Shown one piece after another: positions 28,096-38,022 of a stretch of DNA of 64,000 bases. The stretch is taken from assembly GCA_009911185.1 (NCBI GenBank), contig QXWW01000006.1, forward strand, positions 103,796 to 167,795, in the 5' to 3' direction. The DNA comes from Lachnospiraceae bacterium. GTDB lineage: Bacteria > Bacillota > Clostridia > Lachnospirales > Lachnospiraceae. Positions within the stretch are counted from its first letter, which is position 1. The number at the start of each line of letters is the position of its first letter. The translations under genes and the position numbers were made by a program. The notes beneath the pieces are model-generated. The model saw nothing but the letters and a program-made list of their open reading frames with translations, was not told the DNA's origin and ran no database searches.

Positions 28096-28291
28096 TAATT
28101 ATGTAAAAGATTTAAGAGAAGAATCCGTAGCGGCATTACAGGAGCAATTAGTAGCTGCTAAGAAGGAACTGTTTAATTTAAGATTCCAGAATGCAACCAA
28201 TCAGTTGGATAATACCGGAAGAATCAAAGAAGTTCGCAAGAATATCGCTAGAATTCAGACGATTATTACTGAGAAAGCAAAACAGGCTTAA
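28085..28291 (+). CDS. rpmC: 50S ribosomal protein L29
   Basis: 68 residues if started at the ATG (28085), giving [14 protein letters not shown]; an in-frame GTG at 28076 is possible but has no room for its ribosome site. Small helical hairpin protein near the tunnel exit beside L23. Its start lies inside the end of rplP, a normal arrangement in this operon. Confidence 0.96.
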   Translation: MKTSNYVKDLREESVAALQEQLVAAKKELFNLRFQNATNQLDNTGRIKEVRKNIARIQTIITEKAKQA

Positions 28292-28318
28292 GCATCCTAG
28301 AAAGGAGATTCTAATATC

Positions 28319-28576
28319 GTGGAAGAAAGAAATCTTAGAAAAACACGTACCGGTGTTGTTGTAAGCGACAAGATGAATAAGACCATTGTAGTTGCAGTAA
28401 GGGACAATGTAAGACATCCTCTGTACAACAAGATCGTTAAGAAAACCTATAAATTAAAGGCTCATGATGAGAACAACGATTGCAAGATCGGCGATACCGT
28501 CAGAGTAATGGAGACAAGGCCTTTATCCAAAGATAAGAGATGGAGACTTGTAGAAATCATTGAGAGAGCGAAGTAA
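28319..28576 (+). CDS. rpsQ: 30S ribosomal protein S17 (GTG start)
   Basis: 85 residues, OB-fold rRNA-binding protein; [19 protein letters not shown] and the [21 protein letters not shown] region are diagnostic. The start codon is GTG, after AAAGGAG with a long spacing of about 11 bases, which may lower its initiation rate. Confidence 0.97.
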   Translation: MEERNLRKTRTGVVVSDKMNKTIVVAVRDNVRHPLYNKIVKKTYKLKAHDENNDCKIGDTVRVMETRPLSKDKRWRLVEIIERAK

Positions 28577-28593
28577 AGGAGGAGGCTACCAGC

Positions 28594-28962
28594 ATGATTC
28601 AACAGGAAAGCAGACTGAAAGTAGCTGATAATACAGGAGCAAAAGAATTACTGTGTATCCGTGTTATGGGCGGTTCTACCAGAAGATATGCAAATATCGG
28701 AGATATCATTACTGCTACGGTTAAAGATGCAACACCAGGCGGCGTTGTAAAAAAAGGCGATGTGGTAAAAGCTGTAGTAGTTCGTACCAGGAAAGGCGCT
28801 CGTCGGAAAGACGGTTCCTATATCAAGTTTGATGAAAATGCGGCTGTCATCATTAAAGATGATAAGACTCCGAGAGGAACCCGTATCTTTGGGCCGGTTG
28901 CAAGAGAGCTTCGTGAGAAACAGTTTATGAAGATTGTTTCCCTGGCTCCGGAAGTATTATAG
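28594..28962 (+). CDS. rplN: 50S ribosomal protein L14
   Basis: 122 residues, the usual length; forms intersubunit bridges and is the site of RsfS binding. [20 protein letters not shown] is the family N-terminus. AAAGGAGGAG precedes the start. Confidence 0.98.
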   Translation: MIQQESRLKVADNTGAKELLCIRVMGGSTRRYANIGDIITATVKDATPGGVVKKGDVVKAVVVRTRKGARRKDGSYIKFDENAAVIIKDDKTPRGTRIFGPVARELREKQFMKIVSLAPEVL

Positions 28963-28973
28963 GAGGTGCAAAG

Positions 28974-29285
28974 ATGGCAACAATGAAGATTAAAAAGGGC
29001 GATACCGTAAAAGTAATCGCTGGAAAAGATAAAGACAAAGAAGGCAAGGTAATTGCTGTAAATAAGAAGAAAAATACCGTACTGGTAGAAGGTATCAACA
29101 TGGTTACCAAGCATACAAAACCCAGCATGGCTAATCAGCAGGGGGGTATCGTTCATCAGGAAGGACCCATTCATATTTCTAACGTAATGTATGTCCACAA
29201 GGGAAAGGCTACCAGAGTAGGCTTCAAAATGGATGGAGACAAAAAAGTACGTTTTGCCAAATCCACTGGCGATGTCATTGATTAA
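28974..29285 (+). CDS. rplX: 50S ribosomal protein L24
   Basis: 103 residues with an N-terminal KOW motif ([20 protein letters not shown]); assembly initiator protein of the large subunit. AGGAGG lies 8 bases before the ATG. Confidence 0.98.
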   Translation: MATMKIKKGDTVKVIAGKDKDKEGKVIAVNKKKNTVLVEGINMVTKHTKPSMANQQGGIVHQEGPIHISNVMYVHKGKATRVGFKMDGDKKVRFAKSTGDVID

Positions 29286-29308
29286 TTCAGGAGAGGAGGT
29301 CCATTCAG

Positions 29309-29854
29309 TTGAGTAGTAGATTAAAAGAAATTTATCAGAACGAGATGGTTGACGCTCTGATGAAGAAATTCGGATATAAGAACGTGATGCAGGTACCGAA
29401 GCTGGAAAAAGTGGTTGTCAATATGGGTGTTGGCGAAGCAAAAGAAAATGCCAAGCTTCTGGACGCTGCTGTCAGCGATATGGAGACCATTACCGGGCAG
29501 AAAGCGATCGTCACAAGAGCGAAGCATTCTGTGGCTAACTTTAAAATCAGAGAGGGAATGCCGATCGGATGCAAAGTAACTTTAAGAGGCGACAAGATGT
29601 ATGAGTTCGTTGACCGTCTTATCAATCTGGCGCTGCCCCGCGTGCGTGACTTCAGAGGCGTGAATCCAAATGCATTTGACGGCAGAGGAAATTACGCGCT
29701 TGGCATTAAGGAACAGTTGATTTTCCCGGAAATCGAATACGATAAAGTTGACAAGGTCCGTGGTATGGATGTCATTTTCGTTACCACAGCCAAAACAGAC
29801 GAAGAGGCACGTGAGTTATTGACACAGTTCAATATGCCATTTGCAAAACAGTAA
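29309..29854 (+). CDS. rplE: 50S ribosomal protein L5 (TTG start)
   Basis: 181 residues; binds 5S rRNA and contacts P-site t[19 protein letters not shown] and GLRVTLRG-like [14 protein letters not shown] are clear. The start codon is TTG with a strong GAGAGGAGG site 8 bases upstream. Confidence 0.97.
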   Translation: MSSRLKEIYQNEMVDALMKKFGYKNVMQVPKLEKVVVNMGVGEAKENAKLLDAAVSDMETITGQKAIVTRAKHSVANFKIREGMPIGCKVTLRGDKMYEFVDRLINLALPRVRDFRGVNPNAFDGRGNYALGIKEQLIFPEIEYDKVDKVRGMDVIFVTTAKTDEEARELLTQFNMPFAKQ

Positions 29855-29867
29855 GGAGGGAATTTCA

Positions 29868-30053
29868 ATGGCAAAAACATCTATGAAAGTAAAACAGCAG
29901 CGTAAACAGAAATTCTCTACCAGAGAATACAGCCGCTGCAGAATCTGCGGACGTCCACATGCATATTTAAGAAAATATGGAATTTGCAGGATCTGTTTCC
30001 GTGAGCTGGCATATAAAGGGCAGATTCCAGGTGTAAAAAAGGCAAGTTGGTGA
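29868..30053 (+). CDS. rpsZ: 30S ribosomal protein S14, zinc type
   Basis: 61 residues, the short zinc-binding form: Cys24, Cys27, Cys40 and Cys43 ([20 protein letters not shown]). The start follows AAGGAGGG; a longer in-frame reading overlaps rplE and was rejected. Confidence 0.97.
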   Translation: MAKTSMKVKQQRKQKFSTREYSRCRICGRPHAYLRKYGICRICFRELAYKGQIPGVKKASW

Positions 30054-30064
30054 CCGAAAGCAAC

Positions 30065-30170
30065 TTAGCGAAGCCAGGCTTTGCCGCAGGCTGAGCTTAG
30101 TGCGAGGCCGTTCCAGGAGATTAGTGAGACCGAGCCGCAGGCGAAGGTTGAGCTTAGCGAGTGGAACTTC
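30065..30170. repeat. Repeat-containing spacer between rpsZ and rpsH
   Basis: A 150-base GC-rich spacer inside the operon. The phrase GCCGCAGG..TGAGCTTAG.GCGAG occurs twice (30083-30106 and 30134-30161), and GTTCC (30110-30114) pairs with GGAAC (30163-30167) around the second copy. CTTAGCGA occurs again at 30064-30071. No coding potential was seen. It looks like an inserted small repetitive element. Confidence 0.5.
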
Positions 30171-30203
30171 CTTGTGAAATAATAGTTAGGAGGAAAATAC
30201 ATC

Positions 30204-30605
30204 ATGACAATGAGTGATCCAATCGCAGATATGCTTACAAGAATCCGTAATGCAAATACTGCCAAACATGATACAGTAGATGTTCCAGCTTCCAAGATGA
30301 AAGTTGCAATTGCCGACATTCTTGTAAATGAAGGATACATTGTGAAATATGACATCGTGGAGGATGGCAGCTTCAATACAATTCGCATTACTTTAAAATA
30401 TGGAAAAGACAAGAATGAGAAAATCATTACAGGTCTTAAGAGAATATCCAAGCCAGGACTTCGCGTTTACGCTGGCAAAAATGAGATCCCGAAGGTTTTA
30501 GGCGGACTAGGAATTGCAATTCTTTCCACCAACCAGGGCGTTGTAACTGATAAAGATGCAAGAAAATTAGCAGTAGGCGGAGAAGTTCTCGCCTATGTAT
30601 GGTAG
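30204..30605 (+). CDS. rpsH: 30S ribosomal protein S8
   Basis: 133 residues; binds the central 16S domain and in E. coli represses the spc operon. [15 protein letters not shown] and the C-terminal [22 protein letters not shown] are diagnostic. TTAGGAGG precedes the ATG. Confidence 0.98.
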   Translation: MTMSDPIADMLTRIRNANTAKHDTVDVPASKMKVAIADILVNEGYIVKYDIVEDGSFNTIRITLKYGKDKNEKIITGLKRISKPGLRVYAGKNEIPKVLGGLGIAILSTNQGVVTDKDARKLAVGGEVLAYVW

Positions 30606-30616
30606 GAGGTACGGGC

Positions 30617-31156
30617 ATGTCACGAATCGGAAGAATGCCAATCGCGGTACCAGCAGGCGTTACTGTTGATATTGCAGAAAATAATCATGTGACTGTAAAA
30701 GGTCCGAAGGGTACTTTAGAGAGGACCCTTCCAGCAGAAATGGAAATAAAATTAGAAGGTTCCGAGATAACGGTAACAAGACCGAACGAATTAAAGAGAA
30801 TGAAATCTCTGCATGGTCTTACCAGAACGCTGATTAACAACATGGTGGTTGGTGTGACAAACGGTTATACCAAGGAACTGGAAGTAAACGGCGTCGGTTA
30901 CAGGGCTTCCAAATCAGGAAAAGAGCTGACGCTGAACCTGGGGTATTCGCATCCTGTTGTTATGACGGACCCGGAAGGTCTTGAGTCCAAGGTTGACGGC
31001 AACAAGATTACCGTATCCGGAATAGATAAAGAAAAGGTTGGCCAATACGCAGCGGAAATCAGAGATAAGAGAAGACCTGAGCCGTATAAAGGAAAAGGTA
31101 TCAAGTATGCTGATGAAGTTATCAGACGTAAAGTTGGTAAGACTGGTAAGAAATAA
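30617..31156 (+). CDS. rplF: 50S ribosomal protein L6
   Basis: 179 residues from MSRIGRMPI, chosen because AGGAGG lies 8 bases upstream; longer readings run into rpsH. Two L6 folds, with [16 protein letters not shown] near the end. Located near the GTPase centre. Confidence 0.98.
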   Translation: MSRIGRMPIAVPAGVTVDIAENNHVTVKGPKGTLERTLPAEMEIKLEGSEITVTRPNELKRMKSLHGLTRTLINNMVVGVTNGYTKELEVNGVGYRASKSGKELTLNLGYSHPVVMTDPEGLESKVDGNKITVSGIDKEKVGQYAAEIRDKRRPEPYKGKGIKYADEVIRRKVGKTGKK

Positions 31157-31173
31157 AATAGGAGGAACAAAAA

Positions 31174-31542
31174 ATGGTTAATAAAAAATCAAGATCAGAA
31201 GTTCGTATGAAAAAACACAGAAGAATGCGTAATCGTTTCTCCGGTACAGCAGAAAGACCACGTTTGGCTGTGTTTAGAAGCAATAATCATATGTACGCAC
31301 AGATTATTGACGATACAGTTGGAAATACACTTGTTTCCGCGTCTACACTTCAAAAGGATGTTAAAGCAGAGCTGGAAAAAACCAATAACGTGGACGCAGC
31401 GGCACATTTAGGAACTGTGATTGCCAAAAGAGCGTTAGAGAAGGGTATCACTACGGTTGTCTTTGACAGAGGCGGTTTTATCTATCAGGGAAAAATCAAA
31501 GCTTTAGCTGATGCAGCCAGAGAAGCTGGATTAGACTTTTAA
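31174..31542 (+). CDS. rplR: 50S ribosomal protein L18
   Basis: 122 residues, 5S rRNA-binding protein; [22 protein letters not shown]... and the [21 protein letters not shown]-terminus are typical. TAGGAGG precedes the start. Confidence 0.98.
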   Translation: MVNKKSRSEVRMKKHRRMRNRFSGTAERPRLAVFRSNNHMYAQIIDDTVGNTLVSASTLQKDVKAELEKTNNVDAAAHLGTVIAKRALEKGITTVVFDRGGFIYQGKIKALADAAREAGLDF

Positions 31543-31559
31543 TAGGAGGAGACAAATAC

Positions 31560-32069
31560 ATGAAACGTACAATCATTGATGCTAGTCAATTGGAATTAAC
31601 AGAAAAAGTGGTATCAATTAAACGTGTAACAAAAGTTGTTAAGGGCGGACGTAATATGCGTTTTACAGCTTTGGTTGTTGTTGGCGACGGCAACGGTCAT
31701 GTAGGTGCAGGTTTAGGTAAAGCGACGGAAATTCCTGAGGCAATCCGTAAAGGAAAAGAAGACGCGATGAAGAAGCTCATTACTGTAAAACTGGATGATA
31801 ATAGCAGTATTACGCATGACATTACCGGAAAGCATACCGGGGCATCCGTATTATTGAAGAGAGCTCCCGAAGGTACTGGTGTTATCGCAGGCGGTCCCGC
31901 ACGTAATGTGTGCGAGCTTGCAGGCATTAAGAACATCCGTACAAAATCTTTAGGTTCCAACAATAAGCAGAATGTAGTGCTCGCTACCATTGATGCTTTA
32001 AGTCAGTTGAAATCTCCGGAAGAGGTAGCAAAACTCCGCGGTAAATCTGTGGAAGAGATACTCGGTTAA
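31560..32069 (+). CDS. rpsE: 30S ribosomal protein S5
   Basis: 169 residues; mRNA-entry and fidelity protein. The double-stranded RNA-binding domain has [20 protein letters not shown] and [12 protein letters not shown]; the C-terminal domain has [22 protein letters not shown] precedes the ATG. Confidence 0.98.
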   Translation: MKRTIIDASQLELTEKVVSIKRVTKVVKGGRNMRFTALVVVGDGNGHVGAGLGKATEIPEAIRKGKEDAMKKLITVKLDDNSSITHDITGKHTGASVLLKRAPEGTGVIAGGPARNVCELAGIKNIRTKSLGSNNKQNVVLATIDALSQLKSPEEVAKLRGKSVEEILG

Positions 32070-32083
32070 GGAGGACAAGAAAG

Positions 32084-32266
32084 ATGGCAGAAAAATTAAA
32101 AATTACACTTGTGAAGTCTACGATCGGCGCTGTTCCCAAGAACCGTAAGACGGTAGAAGCATTAGGTTTGAGAAAATTGAACCATACTGTGGAAATGCCG
32201 GACAACGCAGCAGTCAGGGGCATGATTCAGAAGGTCAGACATTTAGTGAAAGTAGAAGAAATTTAA
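32084..32266 (+). CDS. rpmD: 50S ribosomal protein L30
   Basis: 60 residues; [20 protein letters not shown] and [15 protein letters not shown] match the short bacterial L30. AAGGAGG precedes the start. Confidence 0.97.
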   Translation: MAEKLKITLVKSTIGAVPKNRKTVEALGLRKLNHTVEMPDNAAVRGMIQKVRHLVKVEEI

Positions 32267-32288
32267 AAGGAAGTAAGGAGGTGTCAGA

Positions 32289-32729
32289 ATGGACTTATCA
32301 AATTTAAGACCGGCAGAGGGTTCTAAGCACAGCAATAATTTCAGAAGAGGACGCGGACACGGTTCAGGAAATGGTAAGACGGCAGGTAAGGGACATAAAG
32401 GTCAGAAGGCTCGTTCCGGGGCTCCAAGACCTGGTTTCGAAGGCGGCCAGATGCCATTATACAGAAGGATTCCCAAGCGTGGATTTACGAACCGCAATTC
32501 CAAAGAAATCGTCGGAATCAATGTAGACAGGCTGGAAGCATTCGATAATGATACAGTAGTTACCGTAGAAGCTTTAATGGAAAAGGGAATTGTGAAACAT
32601 CCGCGCGATGGCGTGAAGATTCTTGGAAACGGTGAACTAACGAAGAAGCTTACCGTGCAGGTAAATGCCTTCAGTGCAGGCGCAAAGGAAAAGATTGAAG
32701 CCCTTGGCGGAAAAGCAGAGGTGATTTAA
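32289..32729 (+). CDS. rplO: 50S ribosomal protein L15
   Basis: 146 residues; long basic, Gly-rich N-terminal extension ([20 protein letters not shown]) that threads into 23S rRNA. Its stop overlaps the secY start by one base. Confidence 0.98.
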   Translation: MDLSNLRPAEGSKHSNNFRRGRGHGSGNGKTAGKGHKGQKARSGAPRPGFEGGQMPLYRRIPKRGFTNRNSKEIVGINVDRLEAFDNDTVVTVEALMEKGIVKHPRDGVKILGNGELTKKLTVQVNAFSAGAKEKIEALGGKAEVI

Positions 32730-34048
32730 TGCTGGAGACACTTCGGAAAGCATTTAAAATTAAAGATATTAGAAGCCGTATATTTTATACATTTTTAATG
32801 TTGATTGTTATCAGGATTGGCTCTCAACTGCCTCTGCCTGGTGTTAACGGTGAAGTGATCGCAAACTGGTTTGCAAGCCAGGGGGCGGACGGTCTGAATT
32901 TCTTCAATGCGATTACAGGCGGTTCCTTTGAGCAGATGTCGGTATTCGCCCTGAATATCACACCGTATATCACATCTTCCATCATTATGCAGCTTCTTAC
33001 CATTGCAATCCCTAAATTGGAAGAGATGCAGAAAGACGGAGAAGATGGACGTAAGAAAATTGCAGAAATTACACGTTATGTAACAGTAGTGCTGGCTCTG
33101 ATTCAGGCTACAGCCATGGCGATTGGGTTTGGACGCAGCAACTATCTGGATAAGTTTGACGCGCTGCATGTGATTATGATGGTTACCAGTTTGACGGCAG
33201 GTTCTGCAGTTCTGATGTGGATTGGTGAACGGATTACAGAAAAAGGCGTGGGAAACGGTATTTCCATCGTCCTGACCATCAATATTATTTCACGTATTCC
33301 GGAAGACTTGATGACGCTCTATACACAGTTTATCAAGAATGCGCCCAATGTAGGAAATGCAATTATTGCAGCGCTTGTGATTCTTGCAGTTATTTTAGTA
33401 ACCGTAGTATTTGTCATTATTCTTCAGGATGGACAGCGCAAAATTCCGGTGCAGTACAGTAAAAAAATTCAGGGAAGAAAGCAGGTGGGCGGCCAGTCCA
33501 GCCACATTCCACTGAAAGTCAACACAGCGGGCGTAATTCCAATTATCTTTGCACAGTCCATTATGCAGTTCCCAGTGGTAATTGCAACGATTATGGGAAA
33601 AGGAAACGGAACAGGCATTGGAAGTAAGATACTTCATGGCTTGTCCCAGTCCTACTGGTGTAATCCGGAACAGCCCATTTACAGCATAGGTTTGGTGGTA
33701 TATATTATTTTGGTAGTTGCGTTTGCGTACTTCTATACTTCCATTACCTTTAATCCGTTAGAGATTGCCAATAATATGAAACGTCAGGGTGGTTTTATTC
33801 CGGGAATCCGGCCGGGGAAACCGACCAGTGATTATCTGACAAAGATTTTAAATTATATTGTATTTGTCGGAGCTGTCGGTTTAACGATTGTAGCAGTTAT
33901 TCCTATATTCTTTAATGGAATATTTAATGCAAACGTATCCTTTGGCGGAACGTCTATTATCATTATTGTTGGCGTTATAATTGAGACCTTAAAGCAGATT
34001 GAATCCCAGATGCTGGTACGCTACTATAAGGGATTTTTAAATGACTAG
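32729..34048 (+). CDS. secY: Preprotein translocase channel subunit SecY
   Basis: 439 residues, ten membrane helices; the protein-conducting pore of the general secretion system, needed for the large secreted proteins encoded in this window. RIGSQLPLPGVN, the plug region, and the cytoplasmic loop GRKQVGGQSSHIPLKVN are clear. Coupled to rplO by a one-base overlap. Confidence 0.98.
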   Translation: MLETLRKAFKIKDIRSRIFYTFLMLIVIRIGSQLPLPGVNGEVIANWFASQGADGLNFFNAITGGSFEQMSVFALNITPYITSSIIMQLLTIAIPKLEEMQKDGEDGRKKIAEITRYVTVVLALIQATAMAIGFGRSNYLDKFDALHVIMMVTSLTAGSAVLMWIGERITEKGVGNGISIVLTINIISRIPEDLMTLYTQFIKNAPNVGNAIIAALVILAVILVTVVFVIILQDGQRKIPVQYSKKIQGRKQVGGQSSHIPLKVNTAGVIPIIFAQSIMQFPVVIATIMGKGNGTGIGSKILHGLSQSYWCNPEQPIYSIGLVVYIILVVAFAYFYTSITFNPLEIANNMKRQGGFIPGIRPGKPTSDYLTKILNYIVFVGAVGLTIVAVIPIFFNGIFNANVSFGGTSIIIIVGVIIETLKQIESQMLVRYYKGFLND

Positions 34049-34261
34049 TTGTAATAAAGGTGTACCTGAGAGGTGTCTTGCGGCATCTCTCATGGTGCAC
34101 TATAGTCATTTTTGCGGCAATGAACAAAATGCCGTGTTTCGCACGGGCGTTTGCTGCATGCCGTGAGAGCCAGATAAGACATGTTTTTCTAAGGATATCT
34201 GGTCAGGGGAACAAAAATAATTGTCTCATGTTTATGAAACAGTAGAATGGAGGAACAGCTT
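34049..34261 (+). other. Structured spacer between secY and adk
   Basis: About 210 bases with no gene. TGAGAG (about 34068) pairs with CTCTCA (about 34094) inside a longer imperfect stem GGTGTACC..GGTGCAC, and the CCGTG..CACGG hairpin lies near 34132-34147. There is no U-tract, so it is more likely an attenuator or processing site than a terminator. Confidence 0.35.
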
Positions 34262-34906
34262 ATGAAAATTATTATGTTAGGCGCGCCTGGAGCAGGAAAA
34301 GGAACACAGGCAAAACAGATTGCGGATAAATATGCTATCCCGCACATTTCCACCGGGGATATTTTCCGTGCTAATTTAAAAGCAGGAACGGAGTTGGGCA
34401 AAAAGGCAAAGGAATATATGGATCAGGGACTTTTAGTGCCGGATGAACTGACATGCGATCTGGTTATGGACCGTATTGGCCAGGACGACTGCAAAAACGG
34501 ATTTGTACTGGATGGTTTTCCGAGAACCATTCCCCAGGCGGAAGCACTGGATGCAGCTCTTTCGAAGATTGGACAGAAAATGGACTATGCGGTTGACGTG
34601 GACGTTCCGGACGATAATATTATTAACAGAATGTCAGGCAGACGCGCATGCCTGAATTGTGGGGCAACCTATCATATTGTGTCCATACCGACCAAGGTAG
34701 AAGGTGTATGCGACCGCTGCGGAAACCCGGTTGTGCTCAGAGACGATGACCAGCCGGAAACAGTAAAGAAACGTTTGGAAGTATATCATGCGCAGACACA
34801 GCCGTTGATTGATTATTATAAAAAACAGAATATTTTAAAGAGCGTAGATGGAACACAGCCAATGGAAGAGGTATTTCGTGCCATTGTGGAAATTTTAGGA
34901 GCGTAA
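34262..34906 (+). CDS. adk: Adenylate kinase with zinc LID
   Basis: 214 residues; converts AMP + ATP to 2 ADP. P-loop [11 protein letters not shown] (about 7-17), NMP-binding STGD and GFPRT, and a four-Cys zinc LID ([14 protein letters not shown], about 130-153) of the Gram-positive type. Start chosen 8 bases after GGAGG. Confidence 0.98.
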   Translation: MKIIMLGAPGAGKGTQAKQIADKYAIPHISTGDIFRANLKAGTELGKKAKEYMDQGLLVPDELTCDLVMDRIGQDDCKNGFVLDGFPRTIPQAEALDAALSKIGQKMDYAVDVDVPDDNIINRMSGRRACLNCGATYHIVSIPTKVEGVCDRCGNPVVLRDDDQPETVKKRLEVYHAQTQPLIDYYKKQNILKSVDGTQPMEEVFRAIVEILGA

Positions 34907-34909
34907 AAT

Positions 34910-35659
34910 ATGTCAGTATCAATTAAATCTGCCAGAGAGATTGAGTTAATGAGGGCAGCAGGAAAAATCCTGGCAAAGGTTCATGAAAATCTGGGAAAGG
35001 AGCTGAAAGAGGGAATGTCCACATTGGATATTGACCGTTTGGGTGACGAGATTATCCACAGTTATGGATGTATCCCTTCCTTTAAGAATTACAATGGATA
35101 TCCGGCGTCGGTGTGCGTGTCGGTGAACGACGAAGTGGTTCACGGTATTCCCACAAAAAAGCGCCTGATTCGGGAAGGCGATATTGTAAGCCTGGATATT
35201 GGCGTAATTTATAAAGGCTACCACTCGGATGCGGCCCGTACCCATGGGATCGGTGAGATTTCTCAGGAAGCTGCACTATTAATAGAAAGAACCCGGCAGT
35301 GTTTTTTTGAAGGCATAAGATATGCGAAAGAAGGAAATCATCTGCATGAGATTTCCAATGCAATCAGTGCGTATGCGGAGAGTTTTGGTTATGGAGTGGT
35401 GCGTGATCTGGTGGGGCATGGCATCGGCACCCATTTGCACGAAGATCCCCATATTCCCAACTTTGCCCAGAAAAGCAGAGGAGTGCGTCTGAAAGCCGGA
35501 ATGACATTGGCGATTGAACCTATGATCAATGCAGGGCGTTTTGATGTGGAGTGGCAGAATGACGACTGGACGGTAGTAACCCAGGATCATTCTTTATCTG
35601 CTCATTACGAAAATACCGTTTTGATTACATCCGGAGAGCCAGAAATATTAAGCCTTTAG
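34910..35659 (+). CDS. map: Methionine aminopeptidase type I
   Basis: 249 residues; removes initiator Met from nascent proteins. Metal ligands are seen in SLDIGVIYKGYHSDAART (two Asp), GHGIGTHLHEDP (His), AIEPM (Glu) and YENTVLI (Glu). Starts 3 bases after adk with its AGGAG inside the adk end, so the pair is coupled. Confidence 0.98.
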   Translation: MSVSIKSAREIELMRAAGKILAKVHENLGKELKEGMSTLDIDRLGDEIIHSYGCIPSFKNYNGYPASVCVSVNDEVVHGIPTKKRLIREGDIVSLDIGVIYKGYHSDAARTHGIGEISQEAALLIERTRQCFFEGIRYAKEGNHLHEISNAISAYAESFGYGVVRDLVGHGIGTHLHEDPHIPNFAQKSRGVRLKAGMTLAIEPMINAGRFDVEWQNDDWTVVTQDHSLSAHYENTVLITSGEPEILSL

Positions 35660-35672
35660 GAGGGAGAACCGG

Positions 35673-35966
35673 ATGGACATAAAATTAGCGATTTCCAGGT
35701 CTGGACATGACAAAGACAATATTTATGTAATTATAAAAGAAGAAGCCAATTTGGTTTATCTGGCAGACGGCAAATTAAAGCCTGTGGAAAAGCCGAAAAG
35801 AAAAAACAGGAAACATATTCAAATAATAAAAAAGCTTCCGAAAGAGATTACAGAAGTCTTTACGCAGGAGAATTTTCGGAATGAAGAAGTAAAAAGAGCC
35901 ATTAAGCTTTATCGGAAAAGCGTGGAATATCAGGAGGGAAAAAATGTCAAAAGCAGATGTAATTGA
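35673..35966 (+). CDS. KOW-like small RNA-binding protein
   Basis: 97 residues, basic. The N-terminal half resembles a KOW/L14e-type fold ([27 protein letters not shown]), as found in a small protein encoded between map and infA in Clostridia. The basic C-terminal half is helical. TAGGAGGG precedes the ATG, and the gene overlaps infA by 23 bases. It is likely to bind the ribosome or rRNA (inference from context and fold). Confidence 0.75.
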   Translation: MDIKLAISRSGHDKDNIYVIIKEEANLVYLADGKLKPVEKPKRKNRKHIQIIKKLPKEITEVFTQENFRNEEVKRAIKLYRKSVEYQEGKNVKSRCN

Positions 35967-36162
35967 AGTAGAAGGAACCGTAGTGGAGAAATTACCGAAT
36001 GCCATGTTTCAGGTAGAACTTGAGAATGGACATCAGATTCTGGCACATATCAGTGGAAAACTGAGAATGAATTTTATTCGTATATTGCCCGGAGATAAAG
36101 TAACCATTGAGATGTCTCCTTATGACTTGACCAAAGGCAGGATCATCTGGAGAGACAAGTAA
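35944..36162 (+). CDS. infA: Translation initiation factor IF-1
   Basis: 72 residues, S1/OB-fold; binds the ribosomal A site during initiation. [22 protein letters not shown] and the [18 protein letters not shown]-terminus are diagnostic. Followed by a terminator at 36200-36248. Confidence 0.98.
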   Translation: MSKADVIEVEGTVVEKLPNAMFQVELENGHQILAHISGKLRMNFIRILPGDKVTIEMSPYDLTKGRIIWRDK

Positions 36163-36199
36163 AACTAAATAAGATACTATTTTACGAAAGATAAGTAAA

Positions 36200-36248
36200 G
36201 GGTATAAAAGATTTGAAGTTTTACTTGAATTTTTTATACCCTGTTTTA
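36200..36248 (+). terminator. Terminator after infA
   Basis: Stem GGGTATAAAA (36200-36209) / TTTTATACCC (36232-36241) with a 22-base loop, then TGTTTTA. Confidence 0.65.
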
Positions 36249-36264
36249 TTGGAGGGATTATAAA

Positions 36265-36825
36265 GTGTATCAATATCTGCTATTGCTGGATACTGAGCAG
36301 GAAAGGGAATTTTTTAAGAAGCTGTATAAAGAACATAAGAATGAAATGTATTGTACTGCTTTAAAGATATTGCATAATGAGTCTGATGCGGAAGATATGG
36401 TGCATGAGACATTTTTAACATTAACAGAACATTTATCGAAGATGATGGATAATCCGCCGCAGAAGAGCTGGAATTTTATACTTACCATTCTGAAACATAA
36501 ATGCTACAACCTTTATAAAAAGAAGAAATGGGAAATTGATGACGACACGGAGTTAGAGAACGTAAAAGATGTTTTTCATGAAAAGCCGGACGACAGAATG
36601 GAAAGACTGGAAAAGAAGGATATGGTGCTCAAATTAATAAAAGAAATGAAACCATCTTATCAGGAAGTACTGCTTTTACAATATTATCATGAGTTGGAGA
36701 TAGCAGAAATTGCTGAGGTTTTAGGAGAGACGCCTGATAATGTCAGACATATTTCTATGAGAGCTAAGAAGAAAATGTTTAAAATATTAGAAAAATATGG
36801 AGTTGTGGATTCGCATGGGATTTAG
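36265..36825 (+). CDS. ECF-like RNA polymerase sigma factor (GTG start)
   Basis: 186 residues. Region 2 (about 20-90: FKKLYKEHKNEMYCTALKIL..SDAEDMVHETFL) and region 4 (about 125-180: SYQEVLLLQYYHELEIAEIAEVLG, helix-turn-helix) are present and region 3 is absent, as in extracytoplasmic-function sigma factors. The start is GTG after GGAGGG. No anti-sigma gene follows; the next gene is a zinc-ribbon protein. Its position inside the ribosomal protein cluster, between infA and rpmJ, is unusual. Confidence 0.85.
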   Translation: MYQYLLLLDTEQEREFFKKLYKEHKNEMYCTALKILHNESDAEDMVHETFLTLTEHLSKMMDNPPQKSWNFILTILKHKCYNLYKKKKWEIDDDTELENVKDVFHEKPDDRMERLEKKDMVLKLIKEMKPSYQEVLLLQYYHELEIAEIAEVLGETPDNVRHISMRAKKKMFKILEKYGVVDSHGI

Positions 36826-37082
36826 CGTTCTTCAATATGACTGCATATGTTGCCGGGGAGCCGGGTTGAGAAATAACGATTATATCATTTCAGGGCATAG
36901 AGGTATGGTTGAATTTGGACAGGATTGTTTCGTAAAAAATGATAAGAGGGAAAAACGTTATTAGTATAATTTGTCGAAATATATAATTATAGTGTACAAT
37001 AGTAGAGGGTTATTGCAAAAACAATAGATATCGCGCAATCTCCGGTTTATTGCTGAAATAAATGTGTTTATAAGGAGTGGCT

Positions 37083-37526
37083 ATGAGAACCAATGATTTA
37101 GAAAAACTAATATATGATGAACCCTGCAAATGCAGCAAGTGCGGAGGTAAATTGGAGTATTTGGGACTTGGAGAATATCAATGTTTGGAATGTGGGAATG
37201 AGGTTCTGGATGATTATGCAAAAATAAGAAAATATTTTTCGGTGCATGGCCCGGCTCCGGCAGTTTTAGTCGCAAAGGAGACAGGCATTTCCAGAAACAG
37301 AATAGAGGACCTTCTCAGAAAAGGTATTTCTGAAACGCCTTTAAAAGATGATTTGGGAACTGTCTGTAAAAAGTGTGGGGCGGGAATAAGTTCCGGTAGA
37401 TATTGTGCAGGATGTTCTGGCAGTCCTTTTCAGGAAAGGAAGGGAAGGAAAACCTTGTCAGCATCAAAAGAAATGAATCTGTCAAAACAGAATGGGTTTG
37501 GACATTATTTAAAAAAGAGTAAATAG
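37083..37526 (+). CDS. Zinc-ribbon and helix-turn-helix protein
   Basis: 147 residues starting after AAGGAG. Two Cys4 zinc ribbons (CSKCGG..CLECG near residues 17-38 and CKKCG..CAGC near 96-113) flank a short helix-turn-helix-like segment (APAVLVAKETGISRNRIEDLL). The layout resembles small regulatory proteins related to flagellar YvyF, but the identity is uncertain. It follows the sigma factor gene after a 257-base gap; a possible promoter is TTGTCG (36971-36976) and TACAAT (36995-37000). Confidence 0.6.
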   Translation: MRTNDLEKLIYDEPCKCSKCGGKLEYLGLGEYQCLECGNEVLDDYAKIRKYFSVHGPAPAVLVAKETGISRNRIEDLLRKGISETPLKDDLGTVCKKCGAGISSGRYCAGCSGSPFQERKGRKTLSASKEMNLSKQNGFGHYLKKSK

Positions 37527-37573
37527 ATGTATGATCAGAAATTTAAAGGGGATCATGTAAGCAGGAAAGCAAG

Positions 37574-37601
37574 CCGCCGTTATCATTACGGCGGTTTTGT
37601 G
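37574..37601 (+). terminator. Terminator after the zinc-ribbon gene
   Basis: Stem CCGCCGT / ACGGCGG (37574-37580 with 37588-37594) followed by TTTTGTG. Confidence 0.7.
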
Positions 37602-37604
37602 TTA

Positions 37605-37793
37605 CGGAAGGAAAGCCCTTGCCACACTAAAATGTGTTAAGACATTTCCTGTAAAAGTACCCCAATGTTTTGTCAGGCGTTTGGCATATGTCATCTTACC
37701 GTAGAAACGGAGGACTTTCCCACATTTGAATATGCGTGCTTGTTTTAATCAATCATATATAGAAACAATTGTTTGCAATTACGCACAAAACCC
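37605..37793 (+). other. Possible structured RNA upstream of rpmJ
   Basis: No gene. GGAAAG (about 37608) is complementary to CTTTCC (about 37713) and encloses smaller pairings including CCGT-agaa-ACGG (about 37699-37710) and ACAC..GTGT. The closed, multi-stem outline could be a small RNA or leader, but no known class was recognised. Confidence 0.3.
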
Positions 37794-37822
37794 TTGATTT
37801 TTCAGAAGTTGGGTGATATAAT
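37794..37822 (+). promoter_or_regulatory. Promoter of the rpmJ-rpsM-rpoA segment
   Basis: TTGATT (37794-37799), 17-base spacer, TATAAT (37817-37822). It restarts transcription of the alpha operon after the inserted sigma/zinc-ribbon genes. Confidence 0.75.
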
Positions 37823-37908
37823 GTTAGCTGAACGCTTTTGGAGCATGGCTTTTTTACGCCAAAAAATGCGTAAAATACATCTAAGGAAGGCAGAAAGGAG
37901 GAAACGCT

Positions 37909-38022
37909 GTGAAGGTTAGATCATCCGTAAAACCTATTTGCGAAAAGTGCAAGATTATTAAGAGAAAAGGAAGCATCAGAGTGATCTGTGAAAATCCAAA
38001 GCATAAACAGAGGCAAGGCTAG
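37909..38022 (+). CDS. rpmJ: 50S ribosomal protein L36 (GTG start)
   Basis: 37 residues, the smallest ribosomal protein; four zinc ligands CEKCKII (two Cys), C of VICENPKH and the following His, the zinc form. Start GTG preceded by AAAGGAGG. Easily missed by automatic ORF searches because of its length. Confidence 0.97.
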   Translation: MKVRSSVKPICEKCKIIKRKGSIRVICENPKHKQRQG

